From positions 434,001-498,000 of the forward strand of contig NZ_JACIDW010000001.1 in the NCBI RefSeq assembly GCF_014196505.1: 64,000 nucleotides of DNA, in the 5' to 3' direction. Each line of letters starts with the position of its first letter. Within the stretch, counting starts at the first letter, position 1. The stretch comes from Rhizobium metallidurans. Its GTDB lineage: Bacteria; Pseudomonadota; Alphaproteobacteria; Rhizobiales; Rhizobiaceae. A model generated the notes under the pieces. The model saw only the letters and a list, made by a program, of their open reading frames with translations, was not told the origin of the DNA and made no database searches. A program made the translations under genes and the position numbers. This document shows positions 62,401 to 64,000 of the stretch, piece by piece.

Positions 62401-64000
62401 CCAGATCCGATCCCGTCGGGGCATCGTTTTCGGCACCGACATTCACCGTCACCGTGTAGACGGACAGAACCGTGCCATCGGAAACCGCGTAGGTGAAGGT
62501 ATCGGTCCCCGAGAAATTGGCGGCAGGGACATAGGTGTAACTGCCATTCGCGGCCACGGTCGCCACGCCGTGGCTTGGCCCGTTTTGCAGCAGATAGGTC
62601 AACGGATCGCCATCGGCATCCACCGCGCGCGGCAGCGTTCCCGCCGCCGAGCCGTCTTCGTCGACAGAGATCGAGACATTGCTACCAACCGGCGCGTCGT
62701 TGACAGCGGTCACCGTGATCGCGACCGTATAGGTCGAGACCGCCTGGCCGTCGGTCACCTGGTAGGTGAAGCTGTCGGCGCCGTTGTAATCGGCTGCCGG
62801 AACGTATCGATAGGTGCCGTCGGCATTGACGGTCACCGAACCATGCATCGGCTGCGTGCCAACGCCATAGCGCACCGGATCGCCATCCACATCGTTGGCG
62901 GCCGGCAGCACGCCGTCGAAGGGGACATCCTCGGAGACGGTGATCGCCGTGTTCGATCCGACCGGCGCGTCGTTGACAGCCGTCACGGTGATCGAGACCG
63001 TATAGGTCGACTGATCGATACCATCGGACACCGTGTAGGTGAAGCTGTCGGTGCCGTTGTAGTTGGCATTCGGCCGATAGCTGTAGGTGCCGTCGGCGTT
63101 GACGGTGACGGTGCCATGCGCGGCAGGCGCACCCAGCCCATAGGTGAGCGCGTCTCCGTCAGGATCGGTCGCGAGTGGCAGCCTCCCGCTGGCCAGGCTG
63201 TCTTCGGCGACTGTAATCGCGGCGTTGGAACCGCTCGGCGGATCATTGACCGCCCCTACGGTGACATTGACCACGTAGATCGTGGAAGCGGTGCCATCCG
63301 ATACGCTGAAGCTGAAACTGTCGGAGCCGTTGTAGCCGGGTGCCGGCGTGTAGCTGTAGCTGCCGTTGGTACCGATGACCACGGTGCCGTTGGACGCCTG
63401 CGTGGCGAGCCCGTAGGTGATCGGGTCGCCATCGGCGTCGGAAGCCGGGGGCAACTGGCCGGTAACCGTTTCGTCCTCCTCGGTGGAGATCGAGGTTCCC
63501 GAGCTCACGGGGGCGTCGTTGACCGCAGTCACGGTGATCGAGACGGTATAGGTCGAGGTCGACTGACCATCGGAGACGGTGTAGGTGAAGCTGTCGGAAC
63601 CATTATAGTTCGCGGTCGGCACGTAGCTGTAGGTGCCGTCAGGGTTGACCGTCACCGTGCCATGCGCCGCCTGGACGCCAAGCCCGTAGGTCAGGTTGGC
63701 GCTATCCACGTCGGTCGCCACCGGCAACCGGCCGTTCAGCGTCTGGTCCTCGACCGCCGTCGCCGTCGCATCCGAACCGACGGGCGCATCGTTGACCGGT
63801 GTGACGGTCACTGCGATCGTGACGGTCGTGACACCGCCCTGTCCGTCGCTGATGCTGATGTCGAAACTGTCGCTGCCGTTGAAATCGGTGTTGGGCGAGT
63901 AGAGGTAGCGCCCGGCGGCATCGATGACGGCAGTGCCGTTGCGCGGGCCTGTTGCCACCGCATAGGTCAGCGGATCGCCATCCGCATCGGTAGCGGCCAC
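59465..64000 (-). CDS. Giant cadherin-like tandem-repeat adhesin (partial)
   Basis: The C-terminal 1511 residues of a surface protein whose N-terminus lies beyond the window. It has 14 repeats of about 91 residues (the first incomplete), each opening with a VGSDTAISxxED-type strand and closing with SDG...VTxVNDAP, the tandem-95/cadherin-like fold of large bacterial adhesins that bind calcium. Repeats 8-10 and 11-13 look like copies of one three-repeat unit. After the last repeat come a Pro/Glu-rich linker (TEPPETPPGE) and an unrelated C-terminal domain with an Ig/cadherin-type segment (TSFSVTLSDGRALPDWM). No RTX nonapeptides are seen in this part. It is probably exported by a type I system and used in adhesion or biofilm formation. 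Confidence 0.88.
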   Translation of the reverse strand: MAATDADGDPLTYAVATGPRNGTAVIDAAGRYLYSPNTDFNGSDSFDISISDGQGGVTTVTIAVTVTPVNDAPVGSDATATAVEDQTLNGRLPVATDVDSANLTYGLGVQAAHGTVTVNPDGTYSYVPTANYNGSDSFTYTVSDGQSTSTYTVSITVTAVNDAPVSSGTSISTEEDETVTGQLPPASDADGDPITYGLATQASNGTVVIGTNGSYSYTPAPGYNGSDSFSFSVSDGTASTIYVVNVTVGAVNDPPSGSNAAITVAEDSLASGRLPLATDPDGDALTYGLGAPAAHGTVTVNADGTYSYRPNANYNGTDSFTYTVSDGIDQSTYTVSITVTAVNDAPVGSNTAITVSEDVPFDGVLPAANDVDGDPVRYGVGTQPMHGSVTVNADGTYRYVPAADYNGADSFTYQVTDGQAVSTYTVAITVTAVNDAPVGSNVSISVDEDGSAAGTLPRAVDADGDPLTYLLQNGPSHGVATVAANGSYTYVPAANFSGTDTFTYAVSDGTVLSVYTVTVNVGAENDAPTGSDLAISISEDTSFTGSLPAASDADGDTVIYGLGTPAAHGAVTVNPDGTFSYVPQANYAGPDQFTYTLFDGTVTVTYTVTIDVQGVNDAPIGADTAISLAEDTTFSGQLPPAVDPDGDPVTYALAGAASHGTVSINADGTYSYIPDANFNGADSFSYSVSDGTATNVYRVSVNVSAVNDAPIGSDTSISAQQGTVATGNLPPAYDIEGSPVTYGLGAQAANGTVVIGADGSYSYRPNSGFSGSDQFTYTVSDGTAVSIYTVTVSVGAVNSAPSGQDTTLTVSEDTSFAGQLPVATDADGDALTYGLASGPAHGVVTVSADGQYTFTPDRNFNGADQFSYSVSDGRATVIYRVFVTVAPVNDAPVGSDTAISLAEDTTFSGRLPTASDADGDTITYGLAAAAGNGTVTINADGTYSYTPNGNFNGTDGFSYSVSDGTVTNVYRVSITVTAVNDAPVGSDMSISVQEGTVATGALPPAFDVENSPVTYGLGANPVHGTVTIDPNGNYTYQPDSGFSGTDQFTYTVSDGTATSVYTVTVSVGAANGAPVGSDTTLTVAEDTTATGTLPVATDPDGDPLSYAVAAGPAHGVVTITADGRYSFTPNGNFNGTDQFSYSVSDGRATVVYRVFVTVTAVNDAPVGSGTAIAVGRDQTVTGTLPPAFDVEGSPITYQLGSAPAHGVVTVNPDGRYTYTPTAGYEGADSFTFTVSDGDATSTYTVSIAVGAAVPPTEPPETPPGERPPLERDPPVVFPVDPNDPGAPVFADDTEVGGASKEIMEDLGAISDDITANGPIDAVVNAAQPLNGIGSLPRHGAVLDAVRQISEWIESGRRLDDINIGFFKGGSNIHIAGIGEDNTWFTVDTIFNENFLYILPAYGSQTDKTSFSVTLSDGRALPDWMTVTRGGMIIGRPPVGAVSVDIRIWGTSRDGTVSDTLRIDLQTGTVLDHVRDRRADLGPGALFSSQMLAEANIYGEQSDRLWSALRGQ

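Overview
The window is high-GC DNA from what looks like an alphaproteobacterium of the Rhizobiales, probably Rhizobiaceae. This is inferred from an exopolysaccharide locus, a betaine/hydroxyproline-type catabolic cluster, several ABC/LacI/GntR sugar and amine modules, and a tandem array of CCUCCUCC-loop small RNAs of the kind known from this class. No rRNA, tRNA, CRISPR array, insertion sequence or prophage was seen.

Region 1 (1-18.3 kb) is a surface polysaccharide locus. It holds a membrane GT2 glycosyltransferase, a WecG/TagA-type transferase, a Tat-exported TIM-barrel hydrolase-like protein, a split co-polymerase (Wzz-like membrane protein plus a separate BY-kinase-like ATPase), and a tightly overlapping six-gene operon for modified amino sugars (two DegT aminotransferases, a Gfo/Idh dehydrogenase, an epimerase, two left-handed beta-helix acyltransferases). 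Divergent from that operon lie one GT8 and three GT2 transferases, then a Tat-exported, glycine-rich protein with a Hint domain. No flippase, polymerase or initiating transferase is in view, so the locus continues to the left or elsewhere.

Region 2 (18.5-40.2 kb) is amine/betaine catabolism. It starts with a YdeP-type molybdopterin oxidoreductase, a class III aminotransferase, a cupin-HTH regulator, an M24 prolidase-like enzyme and a D-2-hydroxyacid dehydrogenase. A small-RNA array (25.4-25.57 kb, minus strand) follows. Then a LysR gene faces a Rieske oxygenase/reductase pair of the betaine-demethylase type. An 11-gene minus-strand operon headed by a GntR regulator encodes a DapA-family lyase, an aldehyde dehydrogenase, an FAD oxidase, a complete ProXVWW betaine ABC transporter, a proline-racemase-family protein, a GlxA/AraC regulator and a MOSC protein. 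The enzyme set parallels the hydroxyproline route: epimerase, FAD oxidase, DapA-type deaminase, semialdehyde dehydrogenase.

Region 3 (40.6-55.1 kb) is a LacI-controlled carbohydrate regulon of two minus-strand operons. One encodes a sugar ABC transporter, an AGE-like protein, fructuronate reductase, mannonate dehydratase and a Gfo/Idh dehydrogenase. The other encodes NagB-like, SIS-domain, NagA-like and ceramidase-like proteins. The same 16-bp operator lies between a TTGACA -35 element and the start of each operon, pointing to joint use of a glycan or glycoside with an amino sugar and a uronic acid.

Region 4 (55.2-64 kb) has an L,D-transpeptidase lipoprotein, a small XRE regulator with two small hypothetical genes, a membrane PAS-GGDEF diguanylate cyclase, and the C-terminal part of a giant adhesin-like protein with 14 tandem cadherin-like repeats that runs off the right edge.
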